A stretch of 64,000 nt of DNA from Phytopseudomonas straminea. GTDB taxonomy: Bacteria > Pseudomonadota > Gammaproteobacteria > Pseudomonadales > Pseudomonadaceae. The stretch lies in assembly GCF_900112645.1 (NCBI RefSeq), contig NZ_FOMO01000010.1, positions 62,001 through 126,000 on the forward strand, in the 5' to 3' direction. Below, in pieces: positions 7,771-15,986 of the stretch (the stretch's first letter is position 1; each line of letters opens with the position of its first letter). The notes below the pieces were generated by a model that saw nothing but the letters and a program-made list of their open reading frames with translations, was not told the origin of the DNA and searched no databases. A program made the position numbers and the translations under genes.

Positions 7771-9258
7771 ATGACCAACGTTTCGATCACGCCGGCCGTT
7801 CAGCAATTTCTGCAGCGCCGGCACGGCTCATTCATCGCCGGCCGCGCGGTGCACGACGAAAGCGGCGCCGTCATCGAGGTCATCAACCCGGCAACCGGTG
7901 AGGCGATTGCCGCCGTCACCGGTGCCAGTGCGGCGCAGGTCGAGGAGGCGGTGGCATCCGCTCGTGCGGCATTCGAAGGCAGCTGGGCGCAGACCTCGCC
8001 GTACCAGCGTGGCGTGCTGCTCAACCGCCTGGCCGACCTGATCGAACAGCACGGCGAGGAACTGGCGCAGCTCGAGAGCCTGTGCTCCGGCAAGGCGATC
8101 AACCTGGCGCGCGGCCTGGAGGTGGCGCAGAGCGCGGTGTTCCTGCGCTACTTCGCCGGTTGGGCGACCAAGATCAACGGCGAAACCATGACCCCGTCGC
8201 TGCCCTCCATGGCCGGCGAGCAGTACATGGCCTTCACCCGCCGCGAGCCGATTGGCGTGGTGGCCGGCATCGTGCCGTGGAATTTCCCGATCATGATCGG
8301 CATTTGGAAGATCGCCTCGGCGCTCACCACCGGCTGCACCGTGGTCGTCAAACCCAGCGAATTCACCCCGCTGACCCTGCTGCGCGTCGCCGAGCTGGCT
8401 ATCGAAGCCGGCATTCCGGCAGGCGTGATCAATGTGATCAACGGCCTTGGCTCGGTCGGCCAGCAACTGATCGGTCACCCGCGCATCAGCAAGGTGTCGT
8501 TCACCGGCTCGGTGCCGACCGGTATCGCTGTCGGCAAGGCGGCCATGGAAGCCAAGCTGACCCGCGCCACCCTGGAACTGGGCGGCAAGAACCCCGCGGC
8601 GATGCTCGCCGACGTGGACATCCAGAGTGCCGTGCAGGGCATCGTCATGGCCGCGTTCTCCCACCAGGGGCAGATTTGCGCCTCACCCGAGCGACTGTAC
8701 GTACACCGCTCGATCGCCGATGACTTCGCCAGGGCGCTCGGCCAGGCGCTGCAGACCCTGAAGATCGGCTCGCCAATGGATGAAACCGTGCACTTCGGCC
8801 CGCTTGCCAACAAACCGCATTACGACAAGATGCTGGCCTTCTTCGCCCGCGCCCAGGCCTCCAACACCGTTATCTGCGGCGCCAGGGCCCATGGCGACAA
8901 GGGCTACTTCGTCGAGCCGACGGTGATTCTCGCCAATGGTGCGGACGACCATTTCCTGCACGAGGAAACCTTCGGGCCGATCATCTGCATCCTGCCGTTC
9001 GACGACGAACAGCACCTGGTCGAACTGATGAACGACAGCCCCTACGGCCTCGGCGCCAGCATCTGGACCAACAACCTGTCCAAGGCACTGAGCCTGATTC
9101 CCAAGCTGGAATTCGGCACCGTGTGGGTCAACATGCACACCTTCCTCGACCCGGCCGTGCCTTTCGGCGGCACCAAGGCCTCCGGCCTGGGCCGCGAGTT
9201 CGGCTCGGCGTTCATCGAGGACTACACCGAGCTGAAGTCGGTGATGATTCGGTATTGA
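7771..9258 (+). CDS. NAD+-dependent aldehyde dehydrogenase, phenylacetaldehyde dehydrogenase (FeaB/StyD)-like
   Basis: 495 aa ALDH superfamily enzyme oxidising an aldehyde to its acid. Catalytic residues are Asn171, Glu269 (TLELGGKNPA) and the nucleophile Cys303 (GQICASPERLY). The stretches FAGWATKINGETM and VPWNFPIMIGIWKIASALTTGC, and SFTGSVPTGIAVGKAAM, resemble phenylacetaldehyde dehydrogenases more than betaine aldehyde dehydrogenases. Next to auxin degradation genes, a likely job is indole-3-acetaldehyde to indole-3-acetate. I chose the ATG at 7771 after GAGGG; an in-frame ATG at 7747 lacks a clear site. It stands 151 bases after the NIPSNAP gene and may have its own promoter. Confidence 0.88.
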   Translation: MTNVSITPAVQQFLQRRHGSFIAGRAVHDESGAVIEVINPATGEAIAAVTGASAAQVEEAVASARAAFEGSWAQTSPYQRGVLLNRLADLIEQHGEELAQLESLCSGKAINLARGLEVAQSAVFLRYFAGWATKINGETMTPSLPSMAGEQYMAFTRREPIGVVAGIVPWNFPIMIGIWKIASALTTGCTVVVKPSEFTPLTLLRVAELAIEAGIPAGVINVINGLGSVGQQLIGHPRISKVSFTGSVPTGIAVGKAAMEAKLTRATLELGGKNPAAMLADVDIQSAVQGIVMAAFSHQGQICASPERLYVHRSIADDFARALGQALQTLKIGSPMDETVHFGPLANKPHYDKMLAFFARAQASNTVICGARAHGDKGYFVEPTVILANGADDHFLHEETFGPIICILPFDDEQHLVELMNDSPYGLGASIWTNNLSKALSLIPKLEFGTVWVNMHTFLDPAVPFGGTKASGLGREFGSAFIEDYTELKSVMIRY

Positions 9259-9328
9259 TTTGGCAGATACTGGATATCTGGCGCCTCGGCTTTTGCCGGG
9301 GCGCCGGCGCCGATCAGAAAAGAAAAGG

Positions 9329-9354
9329 GGCAGATTTAGATCTGCCTCTTTCTT
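9329..9354. terminator. Bidirectional terminator between ALDH and galM
   Basis: GGCAGAT/ATCTGCC stem with A-rich sequence on the left and CTCTTTCTT on the right, placed between two convergent genes. Confidence 0.6.
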
Positions 9355-9371
9355 GTCATAAAAGCCTGCCC

Positions 9372-10520
9372 TCACTTCACCGAAAACTTGAACACCGTGT
9401 TCTGCGTATAAGTCTGCCCCGGATCCAGCCGTGTTGAGGCGAACTTCGGCTGGTTCGGTGCATCCGGGAAGTGTTGGGTTTCCAGGGTGAAGGCGCTCCA
9501 GTGGGCGTAGGTCTTGCCGGCTTTGCCTTTTACCGAGCCGTCCAGGAAGTTGCTGGTGTAGAACTGCACGCCTGGCTCGGTAGTGTAGAGCTGTAAGAAG
9601 CGGCCGGAGGCGGGGTCGTGGACTTCCGCGGCGAGTTGCTTGATGTCGCCTTTGGTATCCAGTGCCCAGTTGAAGTCGAAGCCGCCCTGTTTGGCCTCGG
9701 CGAATTTGAGCTGCTCGTGGTCAGCCTTGATGTGCTGGCCGATGGGCGTCGGTTTGCTGAAGTCCATCGGCGTGCCTTTGACCGGGGCCAAGTCGCCGGT
9801 GGGGATCAGCGTCTTGTTGACCGGCGTGTAGTGGCTGGCGTGCAGGGTGGCGACCTGCTTGAGGATGTCGCCGTTGCCGGCACCGGCGAGGTTGAAGTAG
9901 CTGTGGTTGGTGAGGTTGACCACGGTGGGCTTGTCGGTGGTGGCCTTGTAGTCGATGTGCAGTTCGTTGTTGTCGGTGAGGCGGTAGGTGACTTCGGTTT
10001 TCAGGTCGCCGGGAAAGCCCATCTCGCCGTCCTTGGACAGGTAGGTGAGGGTCACGCCGACCGAATCCTTGTCCTTCACCGGCTTGGCTTCCCAGACCTT
10101 CTTGTCGAAGCCCTCGGCACCGCCATGCAGGGCGTTCGGCCCGTCGTTGAGCGGAACCTGGAAGCGCTTGCCATCGAGCTCGAAGGCGCCGCCGGCCAGG
10201 CGATTGCCGAAACGGCCGATGGTGGCGCCGAAGAATGCAGTGCCGCCTTCGTAGCCCTGCACGTCATCGAAACCCAGCACCACGTCTTCGACCTTGCCGT
10301 TCTTGTCCGGCACTTCCAGGGCCTGCAGCACGCCCCCGTAGGTGATGATGGTGGCCTGCATGCCATGGCTGTTGCGCAACTGGTACTGCTCGACGGGCGT
10401 GCCATCGCGGGTCTTGCCGAATGGCTTGTGTTCACTGGTCAGCCCTGCCGCGTTGGCGCCGGTGCTGGCGATCGCCAGGGAGAGGGCCAGGCCGGACAGC
10501 AGGTGATGAGGTTGGGTCAT
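9372..10520 (-). CDS. galM: Aldose 1-epimerase (mutarotase), exported
   Basis: 382 aa. Interconverts alpha and beta anomers of aldohexoses. Catalytic motifs are visible: the His in NHSYFNLAG and the Glu in EPGVQFYTSNFLDG; LHGG and RFGNR are further family signatures. Unlike cytoplasmic GalM it begins with a clear signal peptide (hydrophobic core LLSGLALSLAIAS, cleavage after ANAA), so it should act in the periplasm. The start at 10520 follows AAGGAAG. No sugar transport or galactose genes are nearby. Confidence 0.9.
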   Translation of the reverse strand: MTQPHHLLSGLALSLAIASTGANAAGLTSEHKPFGKTRDGTPVEQYQLRNSHGMQATIITYGGVLQALEVPDKNGKVEDVVLGFDDVQGYEGGTAFFGATIGRFGNRLAGGAFELDGKRFQVPLNDGPNALHGGAEGFDKKVWEAKPVKDKDSVGVTLTYLSKDGEMGFPGDLKTEVTYRLTDNNELHIDYKATTDKPTVVNLTNHSYFNLAGAGNGDILKQVATLHASHYTPVNKTLIPTGDLAPVKGTPMDFSKPTPIGQHIKADHEQLKFAEAKQGGFDFNWALDTKGDIKQLAAEVHDPASGRFLQLYTTEPGVQFYTSNFLDGSVKGKAGKTYAHWSAFTLETQHFPDAPNQPKFASTRLDPGQTYTQNTVFKFSVK

Positions 10521-10768
10521 GGTCGAACTTCCTTTTATTGTTGTGGGAATCGTTCTAACGCAAGCGGCCTTCGCTGAGAGGCAAGCCGGAATAATTTTGA
10601 TACGAAAAACAGGTTAGCTGTTATCTGACAACCAGCTAGTCCGTTCGTCCCGGCATGGCCGATCAGATAGCTGGTTCAGCGCGAACTAACCCGCCGAGCG
10701 CGGCACTAAGGGGAAATCATGTCAGGCGCTGAGACTGGCATTGCTGCAGACAGGGAGAAGATTGAGTC

Positions 10769-11311
10769 ATGAGCGACAGTGCATTGGAAACCGGGCCACG
10801 GACGGTGGTAATCCAGCTGCAGCCCGAGGATCTGGCCCTGGCCCAGCGCCTGCACTTCTGGCAGCACGTGCGCAGCCGTGGCGGGCTGATTCGCTTGGCT
10901 ATTGTCTGGGTTGTGGCCACAGCGGTCTTTGCCGGCCTGTTGCGGCTGATGGGAGACAAGGCCGTGATGCCGGTTGTGATCTTCGCCCTCATCGCGCCGG
11001 TCGCGGTGCTGGCCTTTCCGTACCTGATCACCCATCTGCTGGGCGGGGTCGCGGCACGCCGAACCTTCAGGCAGCAAAAAACCTTACATAAACCTGCCAA
11101 GTTGACCTGGAACGAGCAGGGAGTGGTGATGCAGAGCGCGTATGGCGATGCTCGCATACCCTGGGCGGACCTTCGCAAGGCGCGCGAGGATCAGCGGGTG
11201 ATTCTGCTCTATGAGTCCGACCGCCTGTATCGGCTGATCCCCAAGCGTTGCTTATCGGCCACGCAGCTGGCCGATATTAAGTCCTGTCTAGGGGCCGTCC
11301 CGCCGGGCTAG
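10769..11311 (+). CDS. YcxB-like membrane protein
   Basis: 180 aa. Two membrane segments lie at about residues 45-68 and 72-95. The C-terminal third resembles the YcxB-like domain: WNEQGVVMQS, IPWADLRKARED, then ILLYESDRLYRLIPKRCL. Function is unknown. It is a single gene converging on, and overlapping by four bases, the next gene on the other strand. The start at 10769 has GGGAG 11 bases upstream. Confidence 0.7.
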   Translation: MSDSALETGPRTVVIQLQPEDLALAQRLHFWQHVRSRGGLIRLAIVWVVATAVFAGLLRLMGDKAVMPVVIFALIAPVAVLAFPYLITHLLGGVAARRTFRQQKTLHKPAKLTWNEQGVVMQSAYGDARIPWADLRKAREDQRVILLYESDRLYRLIPKRCLSATQLADIKSCLGAVPPG

Positions 11312-11607
11312 GGCTGCGCCTGCCACTGGCGGATCGCTTCTAACACCTGATCCTGATAGCCGTGCAGTTTGCGCGCCTTGTACGGTGAGTCGCTGATTGC
11401 CAGGATCGGTGCGCTGTAGTGGATGGCTTCGGCCAGGCGATTCAGATAGGCGTAGCCGTTTTCTCGATACTCGGCCAGCTCCTCGTCATTCAGGCGGATC
11501 AGCACGCTGCAGCTCACGGCGCCGTGGTGGCACTCCACGTCGAGCAGCAGGCCGCTGTCGTCTTCGAGCAGGAGCCAGGCGTGGGGTTGGTGGTCGATGA
11601 CTTTCAT
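11308..11607 (-). CDS. Small conserved protein of unknown function
   Basis: 99 aa, acidic and without signal peptide or membrane segment. I do not recognise the family. Its sequence (WLLLEDDSGLLLDVECHHGAVSCSVLIRLNDEE) looks like a folded cytoplasmic domain. It starts six bases after the hydrolase stop codon, so the two genes are likely co-transcribed. Its 3' end overlaps the YcxB-like gene tail to tail. Confidence 0.65.
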   Translation of the reverse strand: MKVIDHQPHAWLLLEDDSGLLLDVECHHGAVSCSVLIRLNDEELAEYRENGYAYLNRLAEAIHYSAPILAISDSPYKARKLHGYQDQVLEAIRQWQAQP

Positions 11608-11613
11608 GGCCCG

Positions 11614-12516
11614 TCAGCCCTTGCCGATCGTCTGCTGGGAAAACAGCGTGCGGATCGCCTCGCGGTATTCGCGGCTGCCGGTGCGCATGCTGTTGTTGTG
11701 GTTGCCGCCGTCGATCAGCAGCAGGCGTTTGGGCTGGTTGGCCGCCTGGTAAAGGCTTTCGCTGAAGCGCGCCGGCACGTAGCGGTCGCCGGTGCCGTGG
11801 GCGATCAGCACCGGCACCTTGATGTCGCCGATCTTGCTCAGTGAATCGAATTTCTGCGACAGCAGCCAGCGCACCGGCAGCGAGGTGTATTCGGCGGCCA
11901 CGGCGGTGGCGGCATCAGCCAGGTTGGTGAAGGTCGATTCGATGATCAGCCCGGCCAGCGGCGGCGTATGGCGATCACGGCCCAGGGAGTCGGCGAGGTT
12001 GACCGCCACCGCGCCGCCAAGGGAATGCCCGTAGATAAAGCGTTTGGCAGGATCCGGCTGCAGCTCGGTCAGGCGTTGCCAGGCGATTTCGGCGTCTTCG
12101 TAGAGGGTGCGTTCGGAAGGCAGGTCGCCGCGGCTCTCGCCGAAGCCGCGGTAGTCGATGGCCAGTACCGCGAAGCCCATGGCGTGCAGTTGCTCGATGC
12201 GAAACAGCTGGCCGGTGAGGTTCCAACGCGAGCCGTGCAGGTACAGGAGGGTCGGTGCGTTCGCCTTGCGGGCCGGCCACCACCAGGCATGGATGCTCTG
12301 ACTGTCGCCGAACTCCGGCACGCTGAGGGTCATGTCTTTCACGCCGGCCGGCAGGCCGTGGAACCAGCTGGCGGTGCCCGGCTCGATGCGAAACACCAGT
12401 TCGCGTTCCTTTTGCTCGAGCTGGGCGCAGCCGACCGGCAGGCCGACGGCCAGGAGTGCGAGCAAGCCGATGCTCAGCCAGCGACGGCGCAGGGTGTGGA
12501 TAAGTGTGGTGGCCAT
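11614..12516 (-). CDS. Alpha/beta hydrolase, probable membrane-anchored or exported serine hydrolase
   Basis: 300 aa. The nucleophile elbow is GHSLGG, the acid is in HGTGDRYVP and the His in GGNHNNS near the end, giving a full catalytic triad; DYRGFGESRG precedes the elbow. It resembles the BEM46/YfhR-like hydrolases. The N-terminus has RRR followed by a hydrophobic stretch ending GLPVGCAQ. This could be a lipoprotein signal, though Pro at -3 is atypical. The start at 12516 has GGAG at ideal spacing; the long upstream extension of the frame is antisense to the next gene and rejected. Substrate unknown. Confidence 0.8.
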   Translation of the reverse strand: MATTLIHTLRRRWLSIGLLALLAVGLPVGCAQLEQKERELVFRIEPGTASWFHGLPAGVKDMTLSVPEFGDSQSIHAWWWPARKANAPTLLYLHGSRWNLTGQLFRIEQLHAMGFAVLAIDYRGFGESRGDLPSERTLYEDAEIAWQRLTELQPDPAKRFIYGHSLGGAVAVNLADSLGRDRHTPPLAGLIIESTFTNLADAATAVAAEYTSLPVRWLLSQKFDSLSKIGDIKVPVLIAHGTGDRYVPARFSESLYQAANQPKRLLLIDGGNHNNSMRTGSREYREAIRTLFSQQTIGKG

Positions 12517-12723
12517 GGTTCTCCACGGAGGTTGCAAACGTAACGCGCGCCGCGCTTCGCTCAAGGGCGGCGCAGGGGCGTGGGAGGTGATAGGCGAATA
12601 GACCGAAACGCTGCGGCTGCGTTCGTCTGCGCTGGTGCTTTCGGGTATCGAGTTGTAACCGCCGCATGCTGGCGCTTTCAAGCCTGCGCTATGCTGCGCC
12701 GCTGTATTTTCGCGGACATTGCC

Positions 12724-13974
12724 ATGTCGCTCACTCCCGCCGATTTGCGCCGCCCGGCCGGCGCCACCCTGGTGCTGCTGGCCTCGCTGTATTGCGCCCA
12801 GGGTTTGCCGTCCGGGCTGATCGCCCATGCGTTGCCGGTGCTGCTGCGCCAGCATGGCGTGGACCTGGCGGTGATCGGGCTGCTCAAGCTGCTGGCGCTG
12901 CCCTGGCTGCTCAAAGTGCTGTGGGCGCCGTGGGTGGATCGCCTGTCATCGCGTCGCTTCGGCCATCACCGCGGCTGGATTCTGCCGCTGCAGGGCGCGG
13001 TAGTGGTGATCCTGCTGATCCTGGCGCTGCTCTCGCCGGATGCGCTGTTCGGCACCCATCTGCCGCTGTTGCTTGGCCTGCTGGTGCTGGTCAACCTGGC
13101 GGCGGCGACCCAGGACATCGCCACCGACGGCCTGACCGTGCGCCTGTTGCCCGAGCGCTGGCGCGGGCTGGGCAACAGCCTGCAGGTCGGCGGCTACAAG
13201 GTCGGGATGATCGTCAGTGGTAGCGGCCTGTTGCTGGTGATCGACCGTTTCGGCTGGAACCTGTCGCTGCTGGCGCTGACCCTGCTGGTGGCTCTGATGC
13301 TGCTGCCGGTCTGGCGCTTTGCCGAAACGCAGCAATTGCCGCCAGCCAGCGCGCCGGCCGAGCCAATGGGCGTTGGCCTGCTATGGCGCCACTACCGCGG
13401 CCTGCTGGCGCTGCCGGGCATGGGGCTCTGGCTGGCGGTGGTGCTGACCTTCAAGCTCGGCGACGCCCTCGGCTCGCCGATGATCAAGCCGATGCTGGTC
13501 GACCAGGGCTGGAGCAACGCCGAGCTGGGCCAGCTGACGTTGATCAGCAGCCTGGTCGGTATCGGCGGGGCGTTGCTGGGCGGCCTGTTGTATGCGCGCC
13601 TGGGTGTGCTGCGCGCGCTGCTGATCTTTGGCACCTTGCAGGCGCTGAGCCTGGCCGCGTTGGCGCTGCTGGTCAGTCGTGGCGGCGATACGATTCTTGT
13701 CTACGCGCTGACCCTGAGTGAGCAGGCCGCCGACGGCTTATCCACTGTCGCGCTGTTCGCCGCGATGATGCGCCAGTGCCGGCCGGGTCACGAAGGGGCG
13801 GACTTCACCCTGCAGGCTTCCACGCAGATTCTGCTCGGCGGCTTCGTCGGTGCGGCCAGCGGTGTGCTGGCCAAGGCGCTGGGCTATGACAGGTTGTTCG
13901 TCTGTGCCGGGGTACTCGGGCTGGCGGCATTGCTGCTGGTGGCTCGCTACTTTCGTCGGCACGGCTGGCGGTAG
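12724..13974 (+). CDS. MFS transporter of the AmpG / RhtX-FptX type
   Basis: 416 aa with about twelve membrane segments. The stretches YCAQGLPSGLIAHALPVLLR, LLKLLALPWLLKVLWAPWVDR, AATQDIATDGLTVRLL and GNSLQVGGYKVGMI are characteristic of this branch, which includes the muropeptide permease AmpG and the siderophore importer FptX. No siderophore biosynthesis, TonB receptor or beta-lactamase gene is adjacent, so the substrate is open. The ATG at 12724 is preferred since it opens the conserved N-terminus; its ribosome binding site is weak. It is divergent from the hydrolase gene. Confidence 0.8.
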   Translation: MSLTPADLRRPAGATLVLLASLYCAQGLPSGLIAHALPVLLRQHGVDLAVIGLLKLLALPWLLKVLWAPWVDRLSSRRFGHHRGWILPLQGAVVVILLILALLSPDALFGTHLPLLLGLLVLVNLAAATQDIATDGLTVRLLPERWRGLGNSLQVGGYKVGMIVSGSGLLLVIDRFGWNLSLLALTLLVALMLLPVWRFAETQQLPPASAPAEPMGVGLLWRHYRGLLALPGMGLWLAVVLTFKLGDALGSPMIKPMLVDQGWSNAELGQLTLISSLVGIGGALLGGLLYARLGVLRALLIFGTLQALSLAALALLVSRGGDTILVYALTLSEQAADGLSTVALFAAMMRQCRPGHEGADFTLQASTQILLGGFVGAASGVLAKALGYDRLFVCAGVLGLAALLLVARYFRRHGWR

Positions 13975-13993
13975 CCTGCGGATCGTTCGTGGT

Positions 13994-14018
13994 CCGGGTC
14001 GAGCGTAGCGACACCCGG
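13994..14018. repeat. REP-like palindrome (CCGGGT...ACCCGG)
   Basis: Short GC-rich imperfect palindrome with the core CGAGCGTAGCG, between converging genes. Nearly the same unit (CGAGCGAAGCG core) recurs at 30037-30063, so it is a dispersed repeat rather than a gene-specific signal. Confidence 0.65.
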
Positions 14019-14059
14019 GGATTCCTAGGTATCGCTGCGCTCAACGCCAGGCTACTGGC

Positions 14060-15625
14060 TCAGTCCTCGAACAGCACCGGGCAGGTGGCGCCTTCGAGTT
14101 TCTGGATTTCCTCGATCACATGGGGGCGGGCGTGGCGCAACACCAGCTGGCGGTTCTGCGCCATCAGGCGGCGCGCCTCCAGATGAAGCATCTCTACGCC
14201 GGCGTAATCGATGAAGTTGATGTGCCGGGCGTCGACCACCACCCGTTCGCCGTGACTCAGTTGCAGGATCTGCTGCACGTAGTGGCAGGCACCAAAGAAG
14301 ATCGAGCCTTCCAGGCGCAGCAGTTCGTCGTCGCCGTCGCGGGTGTATTTGAAGCGCGGCTGCGAGGTGCGCTTGAGGTAGAAGAACAGCGAAGCCAGCA
14401 CGCCGGCGTAGATCGCTGTTTGCAACTCCAGCACCAGGGTGGCGAGCAGGGTCAGCAGCATCACCACGAACTCCGCGCGGCTGACCCGCAACAACGCGCG
14501 CACGCCTTCGATATCCACCAGGCCCCAGCAGATCAGTAGGATCGCCGCGCCCATGCTGGGCAGGGCGATATGGGCGATCAAAGGCGCGCAGAACAGCGCG
14601 AAGGCCGCCACCAGCAGTGCCGAGAACACCCCGGCCATTGGCGAGGTGGCGCCGCTCTGCAGGTTCAGCGCCGAGCGGGTGAAGGAGCCGGCCGACAGCG
14701 AACCGGAGAACCATGGGCCGATCATGTTGGAAAGGCCCTGGGCGCGCACTTCCTGATTGGCGTCCAGCAACTGCTGGGATTTCGCTGCCAGCGAGCGGGC
14801 GATGGACAGGCTGGTGACCAGCCCGAGCATGCCGCAGGCGATGGCGGCGGGCAGCAGGCCAAGCAGGCTATTGACCTCGAAGTGCAGCAGGGTGAGTGGC
14901 GGCAGCGAACCCTCGAAGGCATCGACCAGGCGGATGCCGGCGAAGAAGCCGGGCAGGGCGGCAACCAGCAGGCTGCCGGCGACCACACCGATCAGCAGCG
15001 CTGGCAGGCGCGGCCACAGGCGCCGGCAGACCAGGCTGACCGCCAGGGTGGAGGCCGCGACCAGCATGGCGTGCCAGTCGGCCTGGCCCAGATGCTGGCC
15101 GAGGTCGAGCAGAGTCGCCACGGCGGTGCGCTGGCTTTCCAGTTCCAGGCCCAGCAGGTTGGGCAACTGGCCGAGGGCGATCACCAGCGCGGCGCCCAGG
15201 GTGAAGCCGAGGATCACCGATGGTGAGACGAAGTTGACCAGGTTGCCGAAGCGCAGCAGCCCGAGCAACCACTGGAACAGCCCGGCGAGGAAGGTCAGCA
15301 CCAGCACCAGGGCGACGAATTCCTCGCTGCCCGGCCGGGCCATGGGGCTGACGCTGGTGAACAGCACGATGGAAATCGCCGCCGTCGGCCCGCCGATCAG
15401 GTGCCACGACGAGCCCCACAGGCAGGCGATGATCACCGGCACGATGGCCGCATAGAGCCCGTACTCGGCCGGCAGGCCGGCGATCAGCGCGTAGGCGATC
15501 GATTGCGGCAAGGCGAGGATGGCGCCGCTCAGTCCGACCAGCAGATCCGTGCCCAGGCTGCGCCGGGTGACGGTCGGCCACCAGAGCAGGAAGGGGAACA
15601 GGCTGTAACGGCTGGGTAGGCGCAT
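14060..15625 (-). CDS. SulP-family inorganic anion transporter with STAS domain
   Basis: 521 aa. Residues 1 to about 400 form the SulP/SLC26 membrane domain. Family motifs include AILALPQSIAYALIAGLPAEYGLYAAIVP (written here as ALPQSIAYA and LPAEYGLYAAIVP), GGPTAAIS and FSGSLSAGSFTRSALN. The C-terminal 110 residues are a STAS domain (VDARHINFIDYAGVEMLHLEARRL). Members carry sulfate, bicarbonate or dicarboxylates; the substrate is not readable here and no carbonic anhydrase gene is adjacent. The start at 15625 begins the conserved N-terminus. It is transcribed alone. Confidence 0.9.
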   Translation of the reverse strand: MRLPSRYSLFPFLLWWPTVTRRSLGTDLLVGLSGAILALPQSIAYALIAGLPAEYGLYAAIVPVIIACLWGSSWHLIGGPTAAISIVLFTSVSPMARPGSEEFVALVLVLTFLAGLFQWLLGLLRFGNLVNFVSPSVILGFTLGAALVIALGQLPNLLGLELESQRTAVATLLDLGQHLGQADWHAMLVAASTLAVSLVCRRLWPRLPALLIGVVAGSLLVAALPGFFAGIRLVDAFEGSLPPLTLLHFEVNSLLGLLPAAIACGMLGLVTSLSIARSLAAKSQQLLDANQEVRAQGLSNMIGPWFSGSLSAGSFTRSALNLQSGATSPMAGVFSALLVAAFALFCAPLIAHIALPSMGAAILLICWGLVDIEGVRALLRVSRAEFVVMLLTLLATLVLELQTAIYAGVLASLFFYLKRTSQPRFKYTRDGDDELLRLEGSIFFGACHYVQQILQLSHGERVVVDARHINFIDYAGVEMLHLEARRLMAQNRQLVLRHARPHVIEEIQKLEGATCPVLFED

Positions 15626-15986
15626 GCGGTTTTCGTTGAGTGGGTCGGCTGGTGGGCAGGGTAGCAGAGGTGTTGGTCATCACGTCTGCGGCTTGAGAAA
15701 GTCAGGAACTGGCAGTTGCATAACTTGTGGAAGGGGCCGGGCGGCGATCCGCTTTAGCCGCGAGCTCTTTACACCTAGACAGGCACAATCGCGGCTAAAG
15801 CCACTCCCACGAGATCGCGACCAGCACCTACGCGGCCGGCGTCCACCGCTCTGCAATCGCAACGGTGGATGAAAAAAGCGCCATCCACCCTACAGGGCGA
15901 TCAATTTGTAGTTCGTAGGATGGGTGAAACCCATCAATGGCCGATGGGTTTCACCCATCCTACAAGCTATCGACCCCTAACAGGCC
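15626..15986. repeat. Gene-free stretch holding three different palindromic repeats
   Basis: No credible gene. First, GCCGCGA and TCGCGGC with flanking TTTAG/CTAAA form a loose inverted pair around 15750-15800, followed by GCCACTCCCAC as in Pseudomonas REPs. Second, GGTGGAT/ATCCACC forms a hairpin at 15864-15889. Third, two perfect 21-base arms (15915-15935 and 15943-15963) built on GGATGGGTGAAACCCATC enclose a seven-base loop. Confidence 0.8.
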
